A stretch of DNA of 64,000 nt. It comes from Deltaproteobacteria bacterium (GTDB lineage Bacteria; Myxococcota_A; Polyangia; Haliangiales; SHYZ01). Each line of letters opens with the position of its first letter. The stretch's first letter is position 1. The translations under genes and the position numbers were made by a program. Shown here piece by piece: positions 38,350 through 47,514 of this stretch. Below the pieces are notes generated by a model that searched no databases, was not told where the DNA came from, and was given only the letters and a program-made list of their open reading frames with translations. The DNA is taken from assembly GCA_016210055.1 (NCBI GenBank), contig JACQUZ010000039.1:1-64000 (forward strand), read 5' to 3'.

Positions 38350-40008
38350 TTATCGAAGCGTCACGCATGGCTCCAGAGGGGTGCCGTCTGGCCTGCGAGG
38401 GCAGAGCCGGACGCTGTCGCGGAACACCTCAACCACAACATAGTGGTGCTCGCTGACCGCGACGTCCGCGCCATCCTGCTCGCAACGGGCGCGCCCGCGC
38501 CCACCGCATTGAATTGGATAGAGCGGCGCCCCTCCACCACCGCTCACAACGTAGGTCAGGTCCCCCACGCGCCCTCGTTGGTACAAGTGATCGTGACCTG
38601 CAAAAAGAACCCGGGTCCGATACTTCTCCAGCATGGGCACATATGCCCCCTGGGCAAGAGGATGTCCTCCATGAGGCCCTCGAGAGAAAGGGCCATGGTG
38701 GGTAATGGCGAAGATCGCGCGTGCGAGAGGGGCGACTCGGCGCAAGTCCTCCTCGAGCCAGGCAAGTTGATTGGGATCGTCGTAGCGGTTTGAGTCGAGC
38801 ACGACGAAGTGCACGTCCGCCACGTCGAAGCTGTACCAAGCCGCGCCACGAGGCCGCCCCTTGGGCCCCGGCCAGAGGAGGAACATGTCTTCGAGCATTC
38901 GATCCCCATCCGCCGCGCCGACGTCATGGTTCCCCGCGGCGGGGTAAACCGGAATGCGGCCCAGCAAGTCGCCCGCGATGTCAAAGAACCTCTGCCAGTC
39001 GGCGTCGTCCGTCCCCCGATAGACCATGTCACCGGTGCCCACCACGAAATCTGGGGCGTCGGTCAAGATGCTCTCGACCACCTGCTCATGCACGTCATGT
39101 CCCGAGCGGACGTCGCCGTAGACCACAAAGCGCACCACGTCCCCTTTGGGAGGAGCCGTGTGGAAAGACCACTCCGGCGACCTGTCATCCGGCGTCACCA
39201 CCTGGTAGGTGACCTGGGTATCCGCCGGCACCCCCGAAATGGCGACGACGTGCCGCGTGCCACGCTCGCGAGAAGCGACGCTGCCCGCCTGGCCGGCGGA
39301 GGTTCGGAAGTGCACCTCGGCCGTCGTCGCAAGATCGGTTTCGAAGACGATGGAAGCACCATCCTGCGCGACCCGCGAAACCATGGGCCCGCGCACGATT
39401 CGACCCTTGTCTGCGCCGATGAGCTCAAAGTAGAGTTCCGGAAATCGACGAAAAGCTCCTGGCCGTACTTCGAGGGCAAGGACATTTTCGCCCTCCTCGA
39501 GGAGCCCACCCCTGATCGGGATACCAAATGTCTCCCATTCCGGGCCATGCGCCCTTTGGGCGAACGCCGTGGCTCCGGCAGCGGGTTCGATGTGACGGCG
39601 CACCACTTCCTTGCCGTTGATAGCGCACACGAGGCCATCGAGGTAGCGAGCTCGCAGCCGTAGGACTTTGAGCCTTTTGAGCTCTGGCCCAATCCTGAAC
39701 CTGGCTCTGACAAGTCGGGAAGCCACCCGCTCCTCGGGCAGGATCGCGGTTTCGCCTGACACAAGACGTGCGGGTGGTTCCGCAAGCGCCTTGGGAAGCG
39801 GGGCATCGCCCGTGCCTAGGCCCTTACCGTGGCGCGCAAGGGCCAGTAATTCAAAGGTAATTGGACCGATCTGGGACGCTGGCCCAAGGGTCACGGTGGC
39901 CTGGACCTCGCTTGGTGCGCCTCGGGCGATGTAGCCGAACTCCTCCGCCCGAGCCAGCACGGGGCAGAGAAGCGTGGTCGCCAGGACCAGCCACCGGACC
40001 GAGGTCAT
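38350..40008 (-). CDS. Secreted calcineurin-like metallophosphoesterase
   Basis: A 552-residue exported enzyme; signal peptide ends in VLARA. Residues 1-200 are beta-rich, then an FN3-like domain, then a metallophosphatase core with all motifs: YGDVRSGHD, GTGDMVY, AGNHDVG, THHGPF and GHDHLYQRG, which provide the two-metal ligands. The layout resembles purple acid phosphatase-type enzymes with an N-terminal FN3 domain. It hydrolyses phosphate mono- or diesters outside the cytoplasm, perhaps for phosphate supply. A Cys-rich segment near the end is typical of exported proteins. It converges on the TPR gene with 24 bases between the stops. Confidence 0.85.
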   Translation of the reverse strand: MTSVRWLVLATTLLCPVLARAEEFGYIARGAPSEVQATVTLGPASQIGPITFELLALARHGKGLGTGDAPLPKALAEPPARLVSGETAILPEERVASRLVRARFRIGPELKRLKVLRLRARYLDGLVCAINGKEVVRRHIEPAAGATAFAQRAHGPEWETFGIPIRGGLLEEGENVLALEVRPGAFRRFPELYFELIGADKGRIVRGPMVSRVAQDGASIVFETDLATTAEVHFRTSAGQAGSVASRERGTRHVVAISGVPADTQVTYQVVTPDDRSPEWSFHTAPPKGDVVRFVVYGDVRSGHDVHEQVVESILTDAPDFVVGTGDMVYRGTDDADWQRFFDIAGDLLGRIPVYPAAGNHDVGAADGDRMLEDMFLLWPGPKGRPRGAAWYSFDVADVHFVVLDSNRYDDPNQLAWLEEDLRRVAPLARAIFAITHHGPFSRGPHGGHPLAQGAYVPMLEKYRTRVLFAGHDHLYQRGRVGDLTYVVSGGGGAPLYPIQCGGRGRARCEQDGADVAVSEHHYVVVEVFRDSVRLCPRRPDGTPLEPCVTLR

Positions 40009-40106
40009 GGTTCATTCTACCGAGTCAGGGCAAGGATATCCTGACGACGCGGGAGTCCGCGCCACAAAGCCGACCGAGGACCAAGCGGGATCGGCTCAAC
40101 GCCGAT

Positions 40107-40481
40107 TTACTTTGCCGCGGCTTTTTTCGGTGACCTTGCCGGGGCTGCTGCCTTGCGGGAGAGGTTCCGGGCCATGTCGAGCAGTCGATGAGGCGTGAAG
40201 GACGCGAGACGCGTCACGTAGTCCTTGTCCTTGATGCGACCCATCATGCCCGCAACAGCCTCAGCGAGCTTCTCGGTGGAGCCATACTTCGTGCGCAGGG
40301 TCTCCGCATTCTGGGCAAGGCGGAGAAGCTTGCGATTTGACGCTGCCAGGAGGCGTCGCTTGAGGGTGTCCTTGTCCTCGCTCTCATCGCGCTCGATCAA
40401 GCCGATGATCCTCTCGACGAGCTTTTCCTTGCCGCCATGCTCCTCATTGACGAGCTGAAGCGGCGTCTTCTTGAAACTCAT
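40107..40481 (-). CDS. Small basic protein, Polyangia-type, unknown function
   Basis: A 124-residue helical protein (KLVERIIGLIERDESEDKDTLKRRLL) with a Lys/Ala/Pro-rich tail (RKAAAPARSPKKAAAK) like those of bacterial histone-H1-type proteins. GGAG lies eight bases upstream of the ATG. It overlaps the upstream lipoprotein gene by four bases (ATGA), so the two are cotranslated. The function is unknown; nucleic-acid binding is a guess from the tail. Confidence 0.75.
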   Translation of the reverse strand: MSFKKTPLQLVNEEHGGKEKLVERIIGLIERDESEDKDTLKRRLLAASNRKLLRLAQNAETLRTKYGSTEKLAEAVAGMMGRIKDKDYVTRLASFTPHRLLDMARNLSRKAAAPARSPKKAAAK

Positions 40482-41557
40482 AGTGGTGCTCCTTCCTTCT
40501 CTTGCGCGTACTTGTCGTGGGGTGCAGGAGGCGCTCCTGGCCCCCCGTCACCGATCCATTCACTCTGTGGGGACACGAAAGGCCTTTCGCTCAGGCGTTC
40601 CTCGAGCTTGGCGAGCTCGAGGGCCGAGAGCCTCAGCGAAAAATGCACGGTGTCCCCAGCGAATCCAATGTCGTGGTTGGCAAAAAGCCCTGACATTCCC
40701 GCTCCGTGGGCCATCAGGGAAATGCTCGGAAGCTGCCGGCGGGCGAAGTCCACGAGCGCCGTGGCGTCAGCGTCATCGGCCATGTCGAGAGAGATATCAA
40801 GCGCAAGGCCGTCGCTAATGTCAAGACTGCCCCAAAAAGTGGAAGCGGCGTGCTTGATCGCTCCTTGCGTGATTGAAGAGAGAGCTTTTCCTACTTCCTG
40901 TGGAAGAAAGCCCACGCACCAGGCTCCTTTCTGCCTGTCCACTCGCGATACAATCTCCATGATTTCCGATCGATTGCTCGCTTTTCGTGCCTTCGGATCC
41001 CTGGCGCGCGAAAGGTAGGACTCGCTCAGCGACACGAGAAGTGTTCCAGGCCCTCCTACGGTGAACCAGGTGCCACTTCCGATGCCTCCGTCTTCCCCTC
41101 GGCTCACGTGATGTGCCGTCGCACCAGCGAGGTCTCTCGTCTCGAGGCGGGAACCCCGCTGGGAAGCGAGGGCCCTCAGGCAGTCCATGCTGCGTGCTTC
41201 GTCCAGCTTGCCTCGCAACACGACGAGTACCTCGCCTTGCGCTGGCTGACCAATCGCGACGAGGGTCTCGTCGACGTCCCTGCCGAAATCGACGCAGTGA
41301 CCAAGCGTCCTCATGTTCTGAGCAATTCTCTCGATATCAGGGAAAACCGCTTGGGACCAGGCGTTTCTCAATGCCCCGGCAAAGAGACCCTTGATTCTAG
41401 GCACCTGAATACCCACCAGAACCTGCACATCGGCAGGCACGGCCGAGAGGCCAGCGACTGATGCCACGGGGACCGCGGCGTGCTCCTTGCGCTTTTCGCC
41501 ACACCCAAGGGCAACTATGGCGACTATGGCGATGATGTGGCTCTCCCCAGTCAGCAT
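40478..41557 (-). CDS. Putative lipoprotein, unknown function
   Basis: A 359-residue protein. The signal IIAIVAIVALGC gives a good lipobox. The longer frame from 41677 has a non-leader N-terminus, so the ATG at 41557 is used, though its ribosome binding site is weak. The mature protein is alpha/beta (SAVPADVQVLVGIQVPRIKG) with Asp- and Ser-rich loops and no recognisable active site. It forms an overlapping pair with the small basic protein gene. Confidence 0.65.
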   Translation of the reverse strand: MLTGESHIIAIVAIVALGCGEKRKEHAAVPVASVAGLSAVPADVQVLVGIQVPRIKGLFAGALRNAWSQAVFPDIERIAQNMRTLGHCVDFGRDVDETLVAIGQPAQGEVLVVLRGKLDEARSMDCLRALASQRGSRLETRDLAGATAHHVSRGEDGGIGSGTWFTVGGPGTLLVSLSESYLSRARDPKARKASNRSEIMEIVSRVDRQKGAWCVGFLPQEVGKALSSITQGAIKHAASTFWGSLDISDGLALDISLDMADDADATALVDFARRQLPSISLMAHGAGMSGLFANHDIGFAGDTVHFSLRLSALELAKLEERLSERPFVSPQSEWIGDGGPGAPPAPHDKYAQEKEGAPL

Positions 41558-41678
41558 GGCAAGGAAAAATGCCGATTTATAGGCGGGTTGGGAGCAGGTG
41601 TCAAGGACATGGACACAGCCGTGGACGGGTCGACACGACGTGGATGGAGACCGGTCGGTGGTCCCCGCAATTGCCAAG

Positions 41679-42095
41679 CTAGCGCGCGAAGCCGCGCACT
41701 TTATCGCGGAGAGCGGAAATCACTTCGGGCTTAGCCGCAAGATCAGGGCTTGCAGGCATGGCCGGGCTCTTCCCAACCGCAGCGCCACCTTCCTTGATGG
41801 CCTTCTCGACTTGCTCGTCGGTCACGGTCGACTGCCAGGCCTTGTCCCGAAAATCACGAGGCTTGGGCTGCAGGGCCGCAGCGGCAGGGCCACTTCCGCT
41901 CCCGTCGCTTCCATGGCACGGCGCGCAGCGCATGTTGAAAACCTCATCGGCCTCTGCTTGCGCCCCGCCCTTTGCGGATGGCGACGGAGCGACTGCCTTC
42001 GATGATTCGGCCGGTGACTCCTTTTTCGAGCTACACGCTGCAAGGCCGATGGCAACAAGTAAGAGAAGCGATTGAAAATAGGGGCGCAATCTCAT
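41679..42095 (-). CDS. Cytochrome c lipoprotein
   Basis: A 138-residue lipoprotein with lipobox GLAACSS, a Ser/Ala/Pro-rich linker of about 35 residues, and a single class I cytochrome c domain with heme motif CAPCH (residues about 58-62) and a likely axial Met in SPAMPA. It would carry electrons in the periplasm, anchored to the inner or outer membrane. The type II NADH dehydrogenase gene lies 149 bases upstream on the same strand. The start is the ATG before MRLRPYFQSLLLLV. Confidence 0.85.
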   Translation of the reverse strand: MRLRPYFQSLLLLVAIGLAACSSKKESPAESSKAVAPSPSAKGGAQAEADEVFNMRCAPCHGSDGSGSGPAAAALQPKPRDFRDKAWQSTVTDEQVEKAIKEGGAAVGKSPAMPASPDLAAKPEVISALRDKVRGFAR

Positions 42096-42244
42096 CAATC
42101 CTGATCCTCTCGTCGTGGGGCGCGACGGGGAAGATGGTGGCCAACCCGTCGCACTGGTCCTCACACCGCCCTCGCGTCAAGAGGACGGCTGGCCGGCCTC
42201 AACTAATAGCAATCCCAAAGGGAGCGCGCAAGAATCAAACCGCC

Positions 42245-43567
42245 CTAGTGGTCTGGTCGGCCCTCCTCGCGTGCTCCCTCTTGGGCTTCCGAAGCGCCAT
42301 GCAGCGGCACCGCCCCGTCCCCCGTGATGAGCCGCGAGCCCCGCTTGAAGGTGAAATACAGGTACGCCCAATGAAACATGACGAGAAGTCGGTTACGGAA
42401 TCCGATTAGGTAAAAGATATGAACGACGATCCAGGCGACCCATGCCAAGAAGCCCCACAAGGGGATGCGGGAACCTATGGTGCCGACCGCCCTATTTCGG
42501 CCAACAGTGGCAAACGATCCCTTGTCCACGTAGTGAAACGGCGCTCGTGGCTGGCCGCAAAGAGTGCGCACGATGTTCTTGGCGACATGGCGTCCTTCCT
42601 GGAGAGCTGCAGGCGCCACGCCAGGGACCATCTTCCCGTCTTCGTCATAGTGAGCGAGATCGCCAATCACAAGCACCTCGGGATGGCCTGGAATGGATAG
42701 ATCCGGCGCCACCAAGACTCGACCCGCCTTGTCGAGCGGGACACCAAGTGAACGCGCGATCGGAGATGCCTCGACCCCTGCGGCCCAAAGCACGGTGTGC
42801 GTGGCGATCCGCTCGGTGCCAAGCAGGACCCAGTCTCTGTCGACGGAAGTCACGCGCGCTTCGTTACGCACGTCCACCCCGAGATCCTCGAGCTCGCGCC
42901 TCGCTTTTTCGGAGAGCTTCGGAGGATACGCCGGCAACACCCGCGGAAGCCCTTCCAAGAGGATGACCCTGGCGCAGCGTGGATCGATGTTCCTAAACTC
43001 GCTGACGAGGGATTGGCGTGCGATCTCCGCGATGGCGCCGGCAAGCTCGACCCCAGTGGGCCCCGCGCCGATGATGACGAAGGTCAGCCAGGCTCTCTGG
43101 CGCTCGGGATCGGACTCCCGCTCCGCCGCCTCGAACGCCATGAGCACGCGCCGACGGATCTCCAACGCGTCCTCGATCGTCTTGAGCCCAGGAGCGCTCG
43201 ATTCCCATTCGGGATGGCCGAAATAGGAGTGGGTGGCCCCGGTCGCAACAATCAAGAAATCGTAGTCCAGGGCCTCACCGTCGGTAAAGACGACCTGTTT
43301 CCGCGTCGGGTCCACCGACTGTGCCTCGGCCAGCAGCACTCGCACGTTCCGCTGCCGCCGCACCACGCTTCTTATCGGGACCGCTATGTCAGCGGGGCTC
43401 AGGGCAGCCGCCGCGACCTGGTACAGCAACGGCTGAAACAGGTGATGATTGCGCCGATCGACCAACGTGATGCGTACCGGCGCACGCCTCAGGGCACGCG
43501 CCGCCTTGAGGCCGCCGAACCCTCCACCCAAGATCACGACGTGCGGTAGCTCGGCGACCGTGGACAT
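42245..43567 (-). CDS. ndh: Type II NADH dehydrogenase (NDH-2)
   Basis: A 440-residue flavoprotein that passes electrons from NADH to quinone without pumping protons. The FAD-binding GGGFGGLKAARAL is at the N-terminus and the NADH-binding GAGPTGVELAGAI in the middle. The C-terminus has two membrane-associating helices (GFLAWVAWIVVHIFYLIGF). The conserved VIGDLAHY segment contacts FAD. The ATG at 43567 is used; an extra 16 codons exist upstream. It faces the SRAP gene divergently over 48 bases. Confidence 0.9.
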   Translation of the reverse strand: MSTVAELPHVVILGGGFGGLKAARALRRAPVRITLVDRRNHHLFQPLLYQVAAAALSPADIAVPIRSVVRRQRNVRVLLAEAQSVDPTRKQVVFTDGEALDYDFLIVATGATHSYFGHPEWESSAPGLKTIEDALEIRRRVLMAFEAAERESDPERQRAWLTFVIIGAGPTGVELAGAIAEIARQSLVSEFRNIDPRCARVILLEGLPRVLPAYPPKLSEKARRELEDLGVDVRNEARVTSVDRDWVLLGTERIATHTVLWAAGVEASPIARSLGVPLDKAGRVLVAPDLSIPGHPEVLVIGDLAHYDEDGKMVPGVAPAALQEGRHVAKNIVRTLCGQPRAPFHYVDKGSFATVGRNRAVGTIGSRIPLWGFLAWVAWIVVHIFYLIGFRNRLLVMFHWAYLYFTFKRGSRLITGDGAVPLHGASEAQEGAREEGRPDH

Positions 43568-43615
43568 TCGCGCCTTTCGTGCCTCCAGAAGACGTACACG
43601 ATAACATTGAGGCAC

Positions 43616-44287
43616 ATGTGTGGTCGATTCACCCTCACCGAGAAGGCTCTCGTCACGATCGCCGACGTGCTCGAGGCAGGCATCGATCCCGTGCTCCTCG
43701 AGGCCTATCGCCCGCGCTACAACATCGCACCCACGAGCACGTGCTGCATCGTGCGGCTCGTCGATGGGAGTCGGTGGTTGAGCCCGGCAACGTGGGGATT
43801 CCCAAGCTCAGCTGGTCACCTGCTGATCAATGCGCGCAGCGAGACTGCTGCAAGGAAACCTTCCTTCGCAGGCGCGTTCCAGGCGAGGCGCTGCATCGTT
43901 CCAGCCGATGGTTTCTTCGAGTGGACCGGGGAGAAGAAGCGACGGCGACCGATTTGGCTGCATCCACCGTCGGGTGGGTTGATCTTCTTCGCCGGGCTGT
44001 GGCAGCTTCTCGCTGGGGATCAGGTCGCTTTCACCATCCTCACGACTAACGCAGGCGACGACGTCTCTCCCATTCACGACCGCATGCCCGCAATCGTTCC
44101 TCAGAGCCAGGTCGGACGGTGGCTCCACGAGCCGGCGGCCGACCTGCTCATGCCCGCCCCACGCGGGACCCTAACACCCACGGCCGTGTCTTCGCGGGTC
44201 AACTCGGTGGATCATGACGATCCGAGCTGCCTCATCCCGGAGCCGCCAGAACCTCCTGGCAGTTCTAGGCAGAGCCGGCTTCTTTGA
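43616..44287 (+). CDS. yedK: SOS response-associated peptidase (SRAP/YedK, HMCES-like)
   Basis: A 223-residue protein that forms a covalent adduct with abasic sites in single-stranded DNA. The start is fixed at 43616 because the family needs Cys2: it reads MCGRFTLTEKAL. Other catalytic features are present: NARSETAARKPSF, GFFEWTG with the Glu, and HDRMPAIV with the His. The length is typical. It overlaps the convergent MFS gene by 23 bases at the 3' ends. With endonuclease IV it is the second abasic-site protein in the window. Confidence 0.92.
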   Translation: MCGRFTLTEKALVTIADVLEAGIDPVLLEAYRPRYNIAPTSTCCIVRLVDGSRWLSPATWGFPSSAGHLLINARSETAARKPSFAGAFQARRCIVPADGFFEWTGEKKRRRPIWLHPPSGGLIFFAGLWQLLAGDQVAFTILTTNAGDDVSPIHDRMPAIVPQSQVGRWLHEPAADLLMPAPRGTLTPTAVSSRVNSVDHDDPSCLIPEPPEPPGSSRQSRLL

Positions 44288-45446
44288 TGCCATCCCGTTG
44301 TCCTCGCCATTCAGCCGCGATCATGGCGCTGGAAATGAGCACCAAAATGGCTACCAGCAGGAACGCCGCCCGATACCCCATGTGCCTGGCAATCACCCCG
44401 TTGCCAAGAGAGCTCATTGACATGCCGAGGGCAAACGCGAAGTAGCCGGAAGCCACTGCCCGCGCCCGTAACTCACTTGGCCCACGCTCCACGATCGAGA
44501 CGATGAGCGCTGGGTAATACAACCCATGGGTAAACCCGAAAAGGAGGCCCGTGGCCCATAGCTGCCACCCTCTGGATAAGAACGCTAGACCTACGAGCGC
44601 AGCGGCTTGGCCGGCTAGAGACGGCACAAGCACGGGGTGGCGCCCCACGCGGTCAGACAACGACCCGCAGGTGGCACGAGCGATCACTGTGGCAACGACA
44701 TAGGCCGTGAAAAAGGGGGACACGCTCCTGATTCCACGCAGGGCCGCATGGTCTGCGAGGAATGCAACGGTGGCGCCGAAGCCGGTGACAACCAGGAACA
44801 TCGCCGACAGGACGCGCCTGATTCCTGGCCGCCAAGCACGGAACCCCGAGCTTTCCTGGCTTCGGTGCAACCTCGAGCCCCTCGGCAGGCGTAGCGCCAG
44901 GCCCGCTCCAAGGACAGCCACGAGCGCTGCCACACGAAAGAGCCACTGGAACGACGAGTGGGCAGCGATCAGCTCACCAATCGCGGGGCCTAGGGCCATG
45001 GCAATAAGAGGGAAAGCCCCCGAAACACCGAGGGCCTGGGCCATCCGCTCTGCAGGCATGAGGTCAGTAGCGATGAAGGAATAGCAGACGAGAACCGCCG
45101 ACCAGCCCACGCCCTGGACCGCACGTGCGAGCAACAGTTCGGCGAGCGATTTCGACCACTCGAACGCAAGGGACCCGGTTGCACAAAACAGCATTCCCAC
45201 GGCCATGGGCCCTCGCCCCCCAAATCGCTCTACCGCCCGTGCCCAGGGCGAAAGGCAGAGCATGGATGCGAGGCTAAATGCGCCTGCCATGCTTCCAATC
45301 CGTGCCTCATCGAGCCCGAGGTTGCGCAAGTACGGCGGGACGACAAGGAACATGTTCGGAGCTAGGGCGCCCAGGAGGATGGAGACGCAGAGAAGGACAA
45401 ACGGAGGCTGGCGAAGACCTGCGGGCAGGCCTCTATTGTGATGCAA
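44265..45446 (-). CDS. MFS transporter
   Basis: A 393-residue membrane protein with about twelve hydrophobic helices. The loop 2-3 motif is present in modified form, and SDRVGRHPVLV in the centre matches the MFS loop signature of the second half. Substrate cannot be told from sequence; sugar or drug efflux classes are possible. The start is a TTG at 45446, giving LHHNRGLPAGL. It ends inside the SRAP gene tail and lies 17 bases downstream of the POT transporter gene on the same strand. Confidence 0.85.
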   Translation of the reverse strand: MHHNRGLPAGLRQPPFVLLCVSILLGALAPNMFLVVPPYLRNLGLDEARIGSMAGAFSLASMLCLSPWARAVERFGGRGPMAVGMLFCATGSLAFEWSKSLAELLLARAVQGVGWSAVLVCYSFIATDLMPAERMAQALGVSGAFPLIAMALGPAIGELIAAHSSFQWLFRVAALVAVLGAGLALRLPRGSRLHRSQESSGFRAWRPGIRRVLSAMFLVVTGFGATVAFLADHAALRGIRSVSPFFTAYVVATVIARATCGSLSDRVGRHPVLVPSLAGQAAALVGLAFLSRGWQLWATGLLFGFTHGLYYPALIVSIVERGPSELRARAVASGYFAFALGMSMSSLGNGVIARHMGYRAAFLLVAILVLISSAMIAAEWRGQRDGIKEAGSA

Positions 45447-45463
45447 GTGCGCTCGCTGGGCTA

Positions 45464-47350
45464 CTAGTGCTGGAGATACGTCTTGCCACGGTAGAACTTG
45501 GCGAGAACCGCGAAGATGAGCGCAGCCCCAGCCATCAAGCTCGCGAACACCCAGAAGAACGCCGATAGGGCAAACTTGGCCTGCATCGGCGCGAGAACGG
45601 CCACCAAGAGGTTTCCAAATGTCACGCAGAGCAGCCAGAAGCCCATGATGGTGGATTTCATGGCGCGCGGTGCCTGGGTGTAGGCGAACTCGAGGCCGGT
45701 GACGGAGACCAGAACTTCAGCCGTGGTCATGATCAGGTAAGGGATTACCTGCCACAATACGTGGAGTTTCTGCCCCGTGGGGGCGAGCGCCTCGATGCGT
45801 GCCTGAAGGAGCGCAGCGAAGACGAAGGCAAGAGCGGCGAGGAACATGCCCACGGTCATCTTCTGGAGCGGCTTGACCACGATGCCGCGCTTTTGCATGG
45901 GGCCGAACACGCCGATGTTGAGGAAGGGGATAATGATCATCACCATGAGCGGGTTGAGCGCGGAGATCTGGGCTGCTTCGAGGGTTACCGTCAGCCACTC
46001 GCCGCGAATCACGTCGACCACCCCCGCCAGAAGAACGCCCGCTCCTGCAACGCCTAGGACCAGCTTGTTGACGGACCGAGGAATCGCCACGTTGGATACC
46101 CACGAGAGGAGCCAAGTGCCCCCATAGAGTGCGAGGAGCAAGGCACCTACGAGGGTGGAGTAGCCCAGCCACGTGGGAACCGTCATCGTTAGGTTCATTT
46201 GCTTCGCCTGCTCCACCCACGTCGAGGCATGTTGGTCGAAGAGCGCCCAGAACACGCTAACCATGGAAAACACGACCATGATCTTGAGCACCGCGCTCGG
46301 ACCCTCGGCGGCCTCTTCGCCGAATTTCTCCTTGGCGACACCAAAGAAGCCCATGCCTTTCCTGCGAAGGCGCCGGTTCCTGAACGAGTACACGAGCACC
46401 GCCAAGAAGCCGCTGTCGGGCTCAATCCTCTGCCGCACGTTAAAGAGGACAAAGCCCAAGATAACTGCCAGGGCCACACCGATGAGAAGCGGCGCGTAGT
46501 ACCCCATGACTGCGCCGAGAAGCGCGGCCCCCTCGGCGCCGTTGGGCTCGAAGTGGCTCCACATGACGAAGTAGCCGTAGATGAGCGCGAAAAGCGGGCT
46601 GAAAAGGAGCACCGTGATAAGCGTGTCCAAGAGCCCGAGCTTCCCACCCGGCTTTGGAGGGATCGGGGCAAACTTGTTCCGCCCCATCCAGAAGACGATC
46701 GTCGCGACGCCCATGAGGATCCCCGGGACTGCGAATGCGTACTCGGGCCCGAACTTGCGGTAAAGGAACGGGGTCAGGAGGGTTGAGAAAAAGGAACCAA
46801 AGTTGATGATGAAATAGAAGATCTGAAAGACCTTCGAAACAAGGTGTGAGTTCTTTGCCGTAAATTGGTCGCCAACATTGGCGGACACGCACGGCTTGAT
46901 ACCTCCCGAACCTGCCGCAATGAGGCCCAGCCCCAAGTACATCGCCCACTCCGCAGGGCCAAGCTTGCCGAGCGTCCCCATCTTTCCTGCGACGGCCAAT
47001 ACCGCGTGCCCCGCGCAGTAAATCATGGACACGCTAATGATGACCTTATACTTGCCGAGCAATCGGTCGGCGAGAATCGCACCAATTAAAGGAAACGCAT
47101 AAACGCCAGCCACGAAAAGATGAGTTACCTCCGTGGCCTTGGCCTTTGCGGCGGCAAGCTCTGCTGCCGGCACGAGCCCTTCGCTCGCAAACTTCACGTA
47201 CAAGGCCGCGAGGTACACGTACAGGATCGCCTTCATCCCGTAGAAGCTGAACCGCTCCGCCCCCTCATTTCCGACGATGTAGGGAATGCCGGGAGGGTAC
47301 TTGTCGCTACGCGCAGGCTCCACCTCCTGCTTTGGCGCTCCTACCTCCAT
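45464..47350 (-). CDS. POT family proton-dependent peptide transporter
   Basis: A 628-residue transporter for di- and tripeptides coupled to protons. The PTR2 signature is seen in FSFYGMKAILYVYLAALY near the start and in GSGGIKPCVSANVGDQF. At least 12 hydrophobic helices follow, with extra helices in the middle as in bacterial POT proteins. The ATG at 47350 is preferred because GGAGAG lies upstream; an ATG 19 codons further out (47407) lacks one. It is divergent from a second, more distant POT gene. Confidence 0.88.
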   Translation of the reverse strand: MEVGAPKQEVEPARSDKYPPGIPYIVGNEGAERFSFYGMKAILYVYLAALYVKFASEGLVPAAELAAAKAKATEVTHLFVAGVYAFPLIGAILADRLLGKYKVIISVSMIYCAGHAVLAVAGKMGTLGKLGPAEWAMYLGLGLIAAGSGGIKPCVSANVGDQFTAKNSHLVSKVFQIFYFIINFGSFFSTLLTPFLYRKFGPEYAFAVPGILMGVATIVFWMGRNKFAPIPPKPGGKLGLLDTLITVLLFSPLFALIYGYFVMWSHFEPNGAEGAALLGAVMGYYAPLLIGVALAVILGFVLFNVRQRIEPDSGFLAVLVYSFRNRRLRRKGMGFFGVAKEKFGEEAAEGPSAVLKIMVVFSMVSVFWALFDQHASTWVEQAKQMNLTMTVPTWLGYSTLVGALLLALYGGTWLLSWVSNVAIPRSVNKLVLGVAGAGVLLAGVVDVIRGEWLTVTLEAAQISALNPLMVMIIIPFLNIGVFGPMQKRGIVVKPLQKMTVGMFLAALAFVFAALLQARIEALAPTGQKLHVLWQVIPYLIMTTAEVLVSVTGLEFAYTQAPRAMKSTIMGFWLLCVTFGNLLVAVLAPMQAKFALSAFFWVFASLMAGAALIFAVLAKFYRGKTYLQH

Positions 47351-47514
47351 GCTTTCACTCTCCGAGTCGGGTTTCGGCCGTACAGCATGAGCGACGTTCC
47401 TTGTCATGGGTGCCGAGAGTCAGCCACGTAGCCAGGCGTTGTCAAGACGGTTTCTCTTGAGTTTCTCGGGGTCTCTCGACTACGTTGCCGACCAAATCAG
47501 GCCAGGAGCGGAAC